A stretch of 64,000 bases of DNA from Pseudoalteromonas denitrificans DSM 6059 (GTDB lineage Bacteria; Pseudomonadota; Gammaproteobacteria; Enterobacterales; Alteromonadaceae): the NCBI RefSeq assembly GCF_900112265.1, contig NZ_FOLO01000012.1, positions 44,769 through 108,768 on the forward strand. The letters run 5' to 3'. Both the position numbers and the translations under genes were made by a program. This document shows positions 27,785 to 36,314 of the stretch, piece after piece. The notes beneath the pieces were generated by a model. It did no database searches. It saw only the letters and a list, made by a program, of their open reading frames with translations, and had not been told where the DNA came from. Within the stretch, counting starts at the first letter, position 1; each line of letters opens with the position of its first letter.

Positions 27785-27815
27785 AAAAAGGCTCCAAACT
27801 ATATTATTTGGAGCC
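27785..27815 (-). terminator. Terminator of the carbonic anhydrase gene
   Basis: GGCTCCAAA (27790-27798) pairs with TTTGGAGCC (27807-27815), 8-nt loop. On the minus strand the stem is followed directly by TTTTT. Eight nt past the stop codon. Confidence 0.8.
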
Positions 27816-27822
27816 AATTGAA

Positions 27823-28680
27823 TTATTTTATTATCTTTGAAAGTAGATCAGGGTTAATCACTAGGTTTCTGACACCATGTGCATGGTCTTCTTTAAATAC
27901 ATTAGCTTTAAACCATTCATCAACTGTATTAATGTCAACTTTTGCCACTTTAGGTCGTACGCTCCATGATACTTGTAAAGGAGATGCCTTTTCGTTGTAA
28001 CTAGGGCCGGTCGTTGAACCTGTATATTGAACTGCAGTTCCTGTATTGCTTGGAATGTTTAAAGCTTGATGTACATTGTTTTTTAGATTATGTGCTGTTA
28101 ACTTTGTGAAATCGAGTGCACTTTTATCATTTACTAAAACAAACACTTGAGTTTCAACACGTAACTGAGGATTCATGATTGAATCACTTAAACATGAACC
28201 TAGTGTAGGGCCTGGTTTTACCTGGGCTGATGAATGTACATAATGCACTTCAATCGTATCCCCAGGGTAAAGGCTTCCATGTTTACTCTCGCCAATTTTC
28301 TTGTCTATTTTGGTTAATTCGGCAGTACTTAATTGACCTGAATATTTATAACCTGATTGATATCCATGACCATCTCCGTTGCCCGCATATTTAGTAAACT
28401 CTCCACCTTTATGCTCAGCATTTTTATGAAAGTGAATATTACATAAGTTCATTTTTGTATAAGCGGGAGCAGCACTGAATATACGTTTGTTATTACCTTC
28501 AACTGAGTCGATATCTCGTGGAGATTGCGGGCCAAAGCCTTTACCATCTGTATTTTTTGCAAGCTCGACTCGCTGTTTTTCGATAACCTGATCTGAAACG
28601 TTTGAATGACTGTTTCCAGCAATAGCGGTAACTGGTAATAGCGTCGATGTTGCTAACAAGGTAAGAACAATGTTCTTCAT
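27823..28680 (-). CDS. Probable delta-class carbonic anhydrase
   Basis: A 285-residue exported protein with signal peptide (VLTLLATSTLLPVTAIAG). The segment NLCNIHFHKNAEHKGGEF (about residues 78-95) has His-x-His and a further acidic/His group, and IEVHYVHSS (about 143-151) adds a third His. These match what I recall of the zinc site of delta-class carbonic anhydrases from diatoms and their bacterial relatives. The enzyme would hydrate CO2 in the periplasm. Start supported by GAGAG. Alternative: a related zinc protein without CA activity. No linked bicarbonate transporter is in the window. Confidence 0.68.
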   Translation of the reverse strand: MKNIVLTLLATSTLLPVTAIAGNSHSNVSDQVIEKQRVELAKNTDGKGFGPQSPRDIDSVEGNNKRIFSAAPAYTKMNLCNIHFHKNAEHKGGEFTKYAGNGDGHGYQSGYKYSGQLSTAELTKIDKKIGESKHGSLYPGDTIEVHYVHSSAQVKPGPTLGSCLSDSIMNPQLRVETQVFVLVNDKSALDFTKLTAHNLKNNVHQALNIPSNTGTAVQYTGSTTGPSYNEKASPLQVSWSVRPKVAKVDINTVDEWFKANVFKEDHAHGVRNLVINPDLLSKIIK

Positions 28681-29088
28681 AGTTTAACTCTCATATTATA
28701 ATTTAACTTTCACATTATAGGCGGACCTAAAATACTTAGTTATGTTGATGTCTAATATTTTAGGGTACTAATAACTCACTAAAAGCATTTTTCATAAATA
28801 AAACGAGTTCATTGGTGAATTTGATTACTCGAAAACTTTTCAATATAAAGGCGTTTATATTAAACCAACAATGCTCTTATTTGCATTTTAGCCAGGGTTA
28901 AATTAACTGAATTTTAATGTGTTATCAATGATAGACTGTTAAATACATCAGAGAAAAAACAAAAAAACAGTGGAAGTAAACTTGGGTTAAAAGGCAAATG
29001 AAATAAGAGTAAAATATAACTAAATATAATGTAAATGAGTTTTTATTTTGCGTATTTTATAAGGGAAGGAATAAAAATATTTTAAAAC
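28681..29088. other. 408-nt intergenic region
   Basis: Upstream of the carbonic anhydrase gene (minus strand) and just past the 3' end of the solute-binding gene at 29089. AT-rich; no convincing gene or RNA structure seen. It presumably contains the carbonic anhydrase promoter. Confidence 0.5.
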
Positions 29089-29823
29089 TTATTGAGAAAC
29101 ACGTTTAAGGTTTGCAAAAATAAATTTTATTTTGGTTAAACAAGGATTATTCATTGATGTAACTAAATAAATAGCTTCAGAATTTAACTTAAGTGGATGA
29201 ATTTTAAATTTGTCTTTTAACTTATGCTGACTCAGGTAAGTTTCCACCGCAGTTCTAGGGAGTAGCCCAAAATCGGTATGTTGTTTTAATATCATGCCAT
29301 AAATTTGTTCGTGATGAACAATATGTTCTGTTTTAATATGGGATTTAATTGCTGCAAATTTCTTTCCTGTTGCCATACCAAATGGGTAAGAAACCTCTTT
29401 ATTGTAGAGTTCTTCAATACGTGTAACGTCAAGGATGTCATTTAATGAAAATAATACCAGCTCTGAGTTTGCAAGTGGTTTTGAAAAGTACCATGTTTTT
29501 GCTCTTTGTGGGGTGTGAAATGCGCCTAAAATAATATCTACTTTGCCCTTGTTCAGTTGTAGCTCAGCTCGCTTCCAGGGAAGATCTGACCAATGACTTA
29601 GAGAAATACTTTTGTCTTCTATTGCATCTTTAAGTGAATTTATCAATAACCCCTGATAATACTTGTTACCTTCCTGAACATAAGAATAAGGAAACCATGA
29701 TTGTGCGCCTGCGATAACTAAATGATCACATTGCATACCTTCGCTTGCATAACTGCTTGATTGAGAAGTTAAAGTTGAAATAATGACAAGTAAAAACGAA
29801 AGTGAATAAATGGATTTGAGCAA
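29089..29823 (-). CDS. Solitary periplasmic solute-binding protein (SBP_bac_3)
   Basis: A 244-residue exported protein. Signal peptide (IYSLSFLLVIISTLTS, cleavage about 27). Mature part: LVIAGAQSWFPYSYVQEGNKYYQGLL opens lobe 1, SDLPWKRAELQLNKGKVDIIL carries the PWKRA motif, and FSKPLANSELVLFSL follows. Lobe 2 includes KEVSYPFGMATGKKFA. The start is TTG at 29823 with GGCGGGAA upstream; no ATG serves. No ABC transport partners nearby. Shares a motif with three other window proteins. Confidence 0.78.
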   Translation of the reverse strand: MLKSIYSLSFLLVIISTLTSQSSSYASEGMQCDHLVIAGAQSWFPYSYVQEGNKYYQGLLINSLKDAIEDKSISLSHWSDLPWKRAELQLNKGKVDIILGAFHTPQRAKTWYFSKPLANSELVLFSLNDILDVTRIEELYNKEVSYPFGMATGKKFAAIKSHIKTEHIVHHEQIYGMILKQHTDFGLLPRTAVETYLSQHKLKDKFKIHPLKLNSEAIYLVTSMNNPCLTKIKFIFANLKRVSQ

Positions 29824-30124
29824 ATTCCCGCCTTAACACTTCTTATAACAATAGTATTGTTGTGATATTGCTAAAAAAGCTTACTTTACGAATGAAGCAA
29901 TTATACCCCTAAAACTCAATAAATGGCGAAACTTCTAAACTTTTGGATCTCATATCAAAATATTAACCTTTTATAGGTTTGTGGGTGAGTATATTGGAAA
30001 TGGGTAATGTAATAAAAATTAAGAAATATAGCACTCATATTGACGGTATATTGTATGCAATGTGTTTTGTATTAGTGCCTTTATTAGGTGCTAATCATAA
30101 ATTTAATACATAAAGGATTTAAAT

Positions 30125-30293
30125 ATGAAACTTGCATTGAACAAAAAAATTAAAAAACTTATCTAGAGATAGTGCTATTTTAACACAAGAAATAACTGTT
30201 CATATTGCAGGTGCTGGACCTAAAACGGTCAGAGCTTGTAATAGTGATAGTTGTGACAATAGTCGAAATTGTACAGGATTAGAAGTGTGTTGA
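30125..30293 (+). pseudogene. Frameshifted RiPP-like precursor gene
   Basis: A strong RBS (AAAGGA, 30112-30117, 7 nt before the ATG at 30125) starts MKLALNKKIKKL and then hits TAG. Removing the single A at 30161 restores one frame, continuing SRDSAILTQEITVHIAGAG and then PKTVRACNSDSCDNSRNC plus five residues to TGA. The restored product is a Lys-rich leader ending in a Gly-type motif plus a Cys/Ser/Asn-rich core, clearly related to the two intact genes on the other strand. The open frame continues past the TGA to 30360 with more Cys codons. Decay or a sequencing indel are both possible. Confidence 0.6.
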
Positions 30294-30517
30294 GATCATA
30301 CAACGCCTGATATGGCAACATGCAAGTGTGTTGATATGTTCAATTTTATAATGCAGCTTTAGGTTATTGTATTGTTAATGTTTGGCTGCCTTTTCTGGAA
30401 GTGTGTATGAAACTTGTGATAAGGGTAATATTAATTCGGTATTAAATTATTAAACTTTGAAATTTATATCAAAATAGTTCATATGAAATTAAATATCAAA
30501 GTTCAATTGTTTTGTTT

Positions 30518-30670
30518 CTAAACAACGTTATTGTAATCTGTATCAGGTGCACCTGAACCTGTTGAGCTTGTATTTGTCCCTCCAGCTATCATAGGTGTCA
30601 TCGCCTCTGGCAATGCTTTTTTATCTTGAGAGAGGTTTTTAATTTTCTTTTTTTGTAATCTAAGTTTCAT
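30518..30670 (-). CDS. RiPP-like precursor peptide, Thr/Ser-rich core (50 residues)
   Basis: A 50-residue peptide. Its leader MKLRLQKKKIKNLSQDKK-ALPEAMTPMIAGG (31 residues) is nearly identical to that of the gene at 30839. The core TNTSSTGSGAPDTDYNNVV is entirely different and contains no Cys but seven Ser/Thr and two Asp. A conserved, basic leader ending in Gly-Gly with a hypervariable tail is the signature of ribosomally made, modified peptides. Double-glycine leaders are normally removed by a peptidase-containing exporter; none is in the window. RBS AAGGA six nt upstream of the ATG. Not a known family that I can name with certainty. Confidence 0.65.
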   Translation of the reverse strand: MKLRLQKKKIKNLSQDKKALPEAMTPMIAGGTNTSSTGSGAPDTDYNNVV

Positions 30671-30803
30671 TCCATATCCTTATTTATCGTTAAACCAGCA
30701 GTATAAAATAATAAATCAGGTATTAAATATTTGTAGCTAATTTCAAGATAATGTTAGTTAAATACCAGACAAACTTGTATTCATTATGTGGATATACGAA
30801 ATA

Positions 30804-30829
30804 ATAAAGCCCATTTTCATAGGCTTTAT
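30804..30829 (-). terminator. Hairpin after the second RiPP-like gene
   Basis: ATAAAGCC (30804-30811) pairs with GGCTTTAT (30822-30829), 10-nt loop. It sits 10 nt past the stop of the gene at 30839. Flanked by T-rich sequence on both strands, so it could terminate either direction. Confidence 0.5.
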
Positions 30830-30838
30830 ATTTTTAGT

Positions 30839-30976
30839 TTATTTTTGAATATCAAAAGTACAGCAAAGTTCAGGTGAACTAGCGCCACCACCAACCATAG
30901 GTGTCATCGCTTCTGGTAATGATTTTTTATCTTGAGAAAGGTTTTTAATTTTCTTTTTATTTAACTTAAATTTCAT
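30839..30976 (-). CDS. RiPP-like precursor peptide, Cys-containing core (45 residues)
   Basis: A 45-residue peptide. Leader MKFKLNKKKIKNLSQDKK-SLPEAMTPMVGGG is shared with the gene 168 nt downstream. The core ASSPELCCTFDIQK is unique, with vicinal Cys, Ser and Thr. The DNA from AAATTAAAAACC to GCGATGACACCTATG is almost identical in both copies, while codons after the Gly run diverge completely, as expected for a leader under selection and a free core. RBS AAGG eight nt before the ATG. No modification enzyme or exporter gene lies within the window, so maturation must come from elsewhere. Confidence 0.65.
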   Translation of the reverse strand: MKFKLNKKKIKNLSQDKKSLPEAMTPMVGGGASSPELCCTFDIQK

Positions 30977-31285
30977 TTCACTGCCTTATATATTTATGTT
31001 TAAAACAGTTAATATCATATCGTAAATATTGACTAGTTCTAGGTGGTTTTAAGACAGAACCATCTAATAATCAGCCATAAACAATTCATTTTTTTGTTAT
31101 TTTTTTTCGTTATGGAGCTATAAACATTGGATCCAAGATTAAAGCCGAGAGCTTAACTTTTTTGAATTGGATTATTACTTATCAGTCATAAATTGATAAA
31201 AGAAAGGAAGGATTATTCAATAGACCTTGTTAGTATTTATGTTAACCTGCCCACATTAATAAAAAATTAATAGGAAGAAAAACAA

Positions 31286-32278
31286 ATGGATGTTTTTATA
31301 CCGCTTATTGGAAGTCCTCTTTTATGGGTGACAATTGTTGTTTTATATACGCTTAAAAAAGGTATTTATTTTGTGCCACAAAATAGAGGTTATGTCATTT
31401 ATACTTTAGGTAAATATGATAAAACTTTGTCAGCAGGTTTGAATTTCATTATCCCATTTATGCAATCAGTTGCAGCAGATAGAAACCTAAAAGAGCAATC
31501 ATTGGATATTTCATCTCAAGCAGCTATTACAAAAGATAATATAACGTTGGAGTTAGACGGTATTTTATTTATGAAAGTGACAGATGCGGCAGCTGCAACA
31601 AATAATATAACTGATTATAAATTATCGGTTACACAACTTGCGATGACAACAATGCGTAATGCAATTGGTTCTATGGAGCTTGATGAATGTTTTCAATCAA
31701 GAGATGCAATCAATGCCACCATTTTATCTGCAATGACGGAAGCGACAGCGCCTTGGGGTGTGATGGTAACACGTTATGAGATTAGAGATATTAGCCCACC
31801 GCAAAGTATTCGTGAAGATATGGAAAAACAAATGACTGCAGAGCGTGAAAAACGTTCGGTTATTCTAACTGCTGAAGGTGTTAAAACTGCCGCAATTACA
31901 GAAGCCGAAGGTTTAAAAGCGGCGAGGGTACTTGATGCCGAGGCGTCAAAGGCTGAGCAGGTTTTAAATGCAGAAGCTGAAAAAGAAAAGCAAATTCTAG
32001 AAGCCACAGGTAAAGCAGAAGCGATTCGTTTAGTGGCACAAGCAGAAGCCGGTGCATTAACAACTGTTGGTGAAGTTGCCGCAACTGATAGTGGTAAAGC
32101 TGCTGTTACACTTACATTAGCTCAAGATACAATTGCAGCCCACCAAGCAATTGCAGCGCAAAGTACCGTGGTATTAACAGACGGTAAAACGGGTGATAAT
32201 GTGGCTAATACTGTTGCCAAAGCAATTGCAGTTTCAAGTTCATTAAAGCTACCAAGCTCTGATATATCTGAAATTTAA
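31286..32278 (+). CDS. Slipin/stomatin-like SPFH membrane protein
   Basis: A 330-residue SPFH (band 7) protein. Residues about 8-26 form the membrane segment; the SPFH domain is about 27-190 (FVPQNRGYVIYTLGKYDKTLSAGLNFIIPF, then EQSLDISSQAAITKDN). Residues about 190-270 are an Ala/Glu/Lys-rich coiled coil (repeated EAEG, DAEAS, NAEAE). It forms large membrane microdomain assemblies and usually pairs with an NfeD protein, as here, 17 nt downstream. Related to E. coli QmcA; function probably protection of membrane proteins or control of proteolysis. RBS AGGAAG. Confidence 0.9.
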   Translation: MDVFIPLIGSPLLWVTIVVLYTLKKGIYFVPQNRGYVIYTLGKYDKTLSAGLNFIIPFMQSVAADRNLKEQSLDISSQAAITKDNITLELDGILFMKVTDAAAATNNITDYKLSVTQLAMTTMRNAIGSMELDECFQSRDAINATILSAMTEATAPWGVMVTRYEIRDISPPQSIREDMEKQMTAEREKRSVILTAEGVKTAAITEAEGLKAARVLDAEASKAEQVLNAEAEKEKQILEATGKAEAIRLVAQAEAGALTTVGEVAATDSGKAAVTLTLAQDTIAAHQAIAAQSTVVLTDGKTGDNVANTVAKAIAVSSSLKLPSSDISEI

Positions 32279-32295
32279 TTTTTAAGGATTATATT

Positions 32296-32763
32296 ATGGA
32301 TATCATTCACTATTTCACCCAGCATCATGCTCAGTTATTTTATTTAATAGCAGGAGTGAGTTTTACAGTTGAATTAGCTGTACTAGGCTTTAGCGGTCCA
32401 TTATTATTTTTTGCAATTGCCAGTGTTTTTACAGGCATTTTAATACATTTAGGCATCATTTCAGGTTGGGAAAGTGAAATTTTAACTGTGGGACTCTTAA
32501 CTGGGATCATTACATTATTATTATGGAAGCCATTTAAACGTTTTCAAAACGCCGGTGGGGGTCCTGATACTAGTAGTGATATGATAGGTAAACAAGTACC
32601 TAGTGCAACACAAATCACACATGTAAAAGGCCATATTCGTTTTTCAGGCGTTGATTGGAGTGCGCGATTAGCTGCTGATTGCCAAGTAAATATAATTGAA
32701 ATTGATACGCAATGTATCATTACAGGTGTTGACGGCAACATTATGTTAGTGAAACCTGTGTAA
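32296..32763 (+). CDS. NfeD family membrane protein
   Basis: A 155-residue short NfeD protein with three or four N-terminal membrane segments (residues about 12-80), then a soluble OB-like domain (about 95-155) with the typical PSATQITHVKGHIRFSGVDWSA block. It follows the slipin gene by 17 nt with RBS AAGGA, and the two almost always act as a pair. A clear terminator follows. It lacks the serine-protease domain of long NfeD (class 1a). Confidence 0.88.
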   Translation: MDIIHYFTQHHAQLFYLIAGVSFTVELAVLGFSGPLLFFAIASVFTGILIHLGIISGWESEILTVGLLTGIITLLLWKPFKRFQNAGGGPDTSSDMIGKQVPSATQITHVKGHIRFSGVDWSARLAADCQVNIIEIDTQCIITGVDGNIMLVKPV

Positions 32764-32768
32764 ATCTT

Positions 32769-32794
32769 AGAGGGAACTTTATTCCCTCTTTTAT
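32769..32794 (+). terminator. Terminator of the slipin-NfeD operon
   Basis: AGAGGGAA (32769-32776) pairs with TTCCCTCT (32782-32789) around a 5-nt loop and is followed by TTTTA. Five nt past the NfeD stop. Confidence 0.8.
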
Positions 32795-32968
32795 CCCCCC
32801 CGACATTTATTCATTCAATATAAATTTTTAACAGTGAAATGACTGATTTATTAATTGTAAACTGATCTTTATCACAGCTTTTTCTTCCCTTCATTTTCTT
32901 TTGTTATTTAAACAAGTTGTTTGAAAATTCAGAATGTTTTTAAGTATTTCTATTATCTGAGTATTCTT

Positions 32969-33883
32969 TTAAGAAGTTTGACCTTGCTTAGCAATAGACA
33001 ATATTGTTTTTCTCATCCACTTATGGGCTGGATCATTATGTTTAAATGGCCCCCATAACATACTGATTTCAAATGGTTCTAAATTCACTGGTGGGGTAAT
33101 GAAATTAATTTTTGATGTGTCTGATGAATATTGTGCAAGACGTTCTGGCATTGTTGTGATCATATCTGAGGTTTCAATAATCTCAATGGGTGTATTAAAC
33201 AAATGAGTTGTTAACATCACATTTCGTTTATAACCGAGTTTGGCTAGTTGTTTATCAACGAGTGAAGTACCCACTCCTGTTGGACTTATCAATATATGTT
33301 GTTCATTTATAAACTCATTGATTGAAATGGTTTTATTTCTAATTCTTGGATGGTTTACATTTGCTAGTGTAATGAATTTGTCATGCCATAAAGTTTGTTG
33401 ATATAAGTTTTCGGCTGGGTTTGAATATCGGCCAAAAACAAAATCTACATTTTGTAATTCTTTTGATAACTTAGTGTCGTCATAATTAGTACATTTCAGT
33501 TTAATATTGGGGGCTGTGTTACTTAAATACCGAACTAATTTAGGGAGAATGAGTTTCTCAAGATAATCTGAAGTGCCTAAGACAAAAGTGCGGTGGCTAG
33601 CCAAAGGATCAAAAACGTGTGTTATTTGTAATGCTCGCGTTAAATTCTCTAAAGGATCAATGATAGTTTCATAGAGCTCTTGAGCCCTTATTGTAGGTTC
33701 CATACCGTGAGATGTTTTATGAAATAAAGGGTCATCAAATTGAGCTCTTAATTTATTTAATACATGGCTCATCGCCGATTGTGTAATACCTAGCTTTTGT
33801 GCAACTTTACTCACACTTCTGATTTGCATCATTAAGCGAAATACATTTAAAAGATTTAAATCATAGTTATTAATATTTTTCAT
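32969..33883 (-). CDS. LysR family regulator (NodD/NahR-like group)
   Basis: A 304-residue LysR-type regulator. HTH at about 5-60: NLLNVFRLMMQIRSVSKVAQKLGITQSAMSHVLNKLRAQF. The phrase DPLFHKTSHGMEPTIRAQELYE is typical of the NodD/NahR/PcpR group. Effector domain from about 90 to the end. The ATG at 33883 (MKNINNY) fits the family start; a longer frame begins at 33901. It is divergent from the VOC gene (85-nt gap), its likely target. Confidence 0.88.
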   Translation of the reverse strand: MKNINNYDLNLLNVFRLMMQIRSVSKVAQKLGITQSAMSHVLNKLRAQFDDPLFHKTSHGMEPTIRAQELYETIIDPLENLTRALQITHVFDPLASHRTFVLGTSDYLEKLILPKLVRYLSNTAPNIKLKCTNYDDTKLSKELQNVDFVFGRYSNPAENLYQQTLWHDKFITLANVNHPRIRNKTISINEFINEQHILISPTGVGTSLVDKQLAKLGYKRNVMLTTHLFNTPIEIIETSDMITTMPERLAQYSSDTSKINFITPPVNLEPFEISMLWGPFKHNDPAHKWMRKTILSIAKQGQTS

Positions 33884-33968
33884 AATCGATAGTAGTAACA
33901 TTAATTATATTAAAATGAAAATAAATGTTCTTATAACGCGGGTTTAAAAAGCATTTTAGGAGCAATAC

Positions 33969-34355
33969 ATGGTACTTAAATTAGATCATATTACACTTTT
34001 GGTGACTTCATTTGAAAAGAGCATGCCATATTACAATATTTTATTGGAGCATATTGGTTTTCAAAAATTAAGAGGTCACGTTTGGAGTGATGGTAATGGT
34101 TTTTTCATTCAATTTGGTCAAGCGAATGAAGGAACTTCAAAATACGAAAGATATGGTGCGGGTATGAATCACATTGGTTTTGCAGCGCCAAATAAAAAGT
34201 TTGTAGAGCAATTGCAAGCTAAAATGATAAATGCTGGTTTTACAGCACCAGAGATCCAAAATCTTGGTGGTGTACAAGCATTATTTATGAAAGACAGTGA
34301 TGGGATTCGGTTTGAAATATCTTATTATCCAGAAGGTGCAAACGTTGTTGACTAA
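33969..34355 (+). CDS. VOC superfamily (glyoxalase/dioxygenase-like) protein
   Basis: A 128-residue VOC protein. LKLDHITLLVTSFEKSMPYYNILLEHIGF is the N-terminal half with His5, a metal ligand; MNHIGFAAPNKKFVEQL starts the second half with another His; FMKDSDGIRFEISYYPEG holds the terminal Glu. Such single-domain VOC proteins bind a metal and act in lactoylglutathione lyase, antibiotic binding or oxygenation reactions; the substrate is unknown. Start supported by AGGAG before the ATG. Divergent from a LysR regulator. Confidence 0.82.
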   Translation: MVLKLDHITLLVTSFEKSMPYYNILLEHIGFQKLRGHVWSDGNGFFIQFGQANEGTSKYERYGAGMNHIGFAAPNKKFVEQLQAKMINAGFTAPEIQNLGGVQALFMKDSDGIRFEISYYPEGANVVD

Positions 34356-34382
34356 TGCAACTCAGATATTAAATCTTATCAT

Positions 34383-34410
34383 AAAGCTATGTCAGAATAG
34401 ACATAGCTTT
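34383..34410. terminator. Bidirectional terminator between VOC and YbiT genes
   Basis: AAAGCTATGTC (34383-34393) pairs perfectly with 34400-34410 around a 6-nt loop, with A- and T-tracts at the ends. Lies between convergent genes. Confidence 0.7.
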
Positions 34411-34420
34411 ACAAAGGGAA

Positions 34421-36025
34421 TTAAGCGACTTGTTGAGTTAGCGCTAAATTAGACATATATTCATCAAAAGTACCTTGGAAATCGACCACTTCTTTATCTT
34501 TGATATCGATAATACGTGTTGCAAGTGAAGATACAAATTCACGGTCATGACTTACAAATATTAAAGTACCTTCATATACTTTTAATGCATTGTTTAGCGC
34601 TTCAATTGCTTCCATATCCATGTGGTTTGTTGGTTCATCCATTACTAATACATTAATATCTTGCATCATTAATTTACCAAACAATAAGCGGTTTTTCTCA
34701 CCACCAGAACAGTTTCGAGCTTTTTTATTGGCGTCATCGGCAGTAAATAATAAACGTCCTAAAATACCACGTACTGCTAAATCATCATGTTTAGTGGTAC
34801 GCCATTGAGAGATCCAATCAAATATCGTTAAATCGTTATCAAAGTCAGCTGTACTATCTTGTGGACAGTAACCAACAGATGCATTTTCTGACCATTTAAT
34901 TACACCATGATCTTGTTTTAACTCATCAACTAAACAACGAAGCATGGTTGTTTTACCTACACCATTCTCACCAATAATAGCCAATTTTGCGCCTGCTTCT
35001 AATATTAGATCGCCATTCTGGAATAAGGTTTCACCGTCAAAGCCATGGCCAAACTCTTCTAGAATAAGTGCTGAGCGATACATGGTTTTGCCTGGAGAAA
35101 AGCTTAAAGAGGGCTTTAAACGGCTTGAAGACTTAACTTCGTCTAGCTTTATTTTATCCATCTTTTTAGCACGAGAACTTGCTTGTTTTGCTTTAGATGC
35201 ATTAGCACCAAAACGATTTACAAAGTCTTGTAATTCACTGATCTCAGCGCTTTTCTTGGCATTTTCAGCTAGTAATTGCTCTTGAATTAAGCTTGATGCT
35301 TCAATGAATTTTTCGTAGTTACCTGGGTAAATACGTAATTCACCATAATCAATATCAGCCATATGTGTACACACTGAGTTCAAGAAGTGTCTATCATGGG
35401 AAATAATAATCATGGTACATTTACGTTGATTTAGTTCACCCGCTAGCCAATTAATTGTATGAATGTCTAAGTTATTAGTTGGTTCATCAAGTAACAAAAT
35501 ATCAGGATTTGAGAATAATGCTTGTGCTAAAAGTACGCGTAATTTCCAGCCTGGTGCCACTTGTTCCATTAAACCAAAATGTAGTTCTTCTTCAATGCCC
35601 GCATCCAATAATATCTGTCCTGCACGGCTTTCAGCTGTGTAACCATCCATTTCTGCAAACTGACTTTCAAGTTCAGCTACAGCCATGCCATCTTCTTCAC
35701 TCATTTCTGGTAAAGAATAAATACGGTCACGTTCCTGTTTTACTTCCCATAAAGCAGTATCACCCATAATCACAGCATCAATAACACTGTATTGCTCAAA
35801 AGCAAATTGGTCTTGACTTAAAGTACCGACTTTTAAACCTGGTGTGATTGAAACATTACCCGCGCTTGGTGCAAGTACACCACTTAGGATTTTCATAAAC
35901 GTTGACTTACCGCAACCATTTGCGCCGATTAAGCCATAGCGGTTACCGTTACCAAATTTAGCAGAAATGTTTTCAAATAAAGGTTCAGCGCCAAATTGCA
36001 TTGTAATGTTTGCGGTAGATATCAA
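34421..36025 (-). CDS. ybiT: YbiT, ABC-F family ribosome-associated ATPase
   Basis: A 534-residue ABC-F protein with two ATPase domains and no membrane segment. Walker [13 protein letters not shown] (about 31-42) and [12 protein letters not shown]. Signature and Walker [16 protein letters not shown] and [14 protein letters not shown]. The linker between domains (about 240-310, basic and helical) is the family P-site tRNA-interaction motif. It resembles E. coli YbiT closely in opening and middle ([40 protein letters not shown]). It acts on the ribosome and is not an exporter. TTG start with AGGA eight nt upstream. The second signature reads NCSGGEKN. Confidence 0.95.
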   Translation of the reverse strand: MISTANITMQFGAEPLFENISAKFGNGNRYGLIGANGCGKSTFMKILSGVLAPSAGNVSITPGLKVGTLSQDQFAFEQYSVIDAVIMGDTALWEVKQERDRIYSLPEMSEEDGMAVAELESQFAEMDGYTAESRAGQILLDAGIEEELHFGLMEQVAPGWKLRVLLAQALFSNPDILLLDEPTNNLDIHTINWLAGELNQRKCTMIIISHDRHFLNSVCTHMADIDYGELRIYPGNYEKFIEASSLIQEQLLAENAKKSAEISELQDFVNRFGANASKAKQASSRAKKMDKIKLDEVKSSSRLKPSLSFSPGKTMYRSALILEEFGHGFDGETLFQNGDLILEAGAKLAIIGENGVGKTTMLRCLVDELKQDHGVIKWSENASVGYCPQDSTADFDNDLTIFDWISQWRTTKHDDLAVRGILGRLLFTADDANKKARNCSGGEKNRLLFGKLMMQDINVLVMDEPTNHMDMEAIEALNNALKVYEGTLIFVSHDREFVSSLATRIIDIKDKEVVDFQGTFDEYMSNLALTQQVA

Positions 36026-36314
36026 AGAAGTATTCCTAACGGTTTTAGTATCAGGTATTTATTTTGATCACTTTTAAAATAACAAAGGCTATCAAAACAA
36101 AAAATGTACAATTGTGAGTTTCAAGGGCGCGGATTATACAGAGGTTAGGTATGTTTTGTCGAGCTCTGGAATTAACCAATGGACTATTTATTATCAATAA
36201 ATTGCGAGCATTAAGGTATATTAAAAGTTAGTTGCAGTGTATATGCGTACTTATAGTATTGAAATTCAGATTAAAAAACATACAGCTCAAAGTGATTTTA
36301 AATGATTTTAAGTA

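Noticed and set aside
30040..30073. Promoter with TTGACG as -35 element before the frameshifted precursor
   Set aside because: The -10 candidates are at wrong distances or poor matches; not strong enough to list.
30125..30293. Programmed frameshift in the third precursor gene
   Set aside because: The shift point has no slippery heptamer at the right place or stimulatory structure, so a simple insertion is more likely.
30453..30503. AACTTTGA/TCAAAGTT hairpin between the RiPP-like genes
   Set aside because: Only 8 bp around a 35-nt loop and no T-run; too weak to call a terminator.
34944..35285. 113-residue plus-strand frame within the ybiT region
   Set aside because: Antisense shadow of a strongly conserved ABC-F gene.
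34421..36025. YbiT as an exporter for the RiPP-like peptides
   Set aside because: ABC-F proteins have no membrane domain and act on the ribosome; not an export system.
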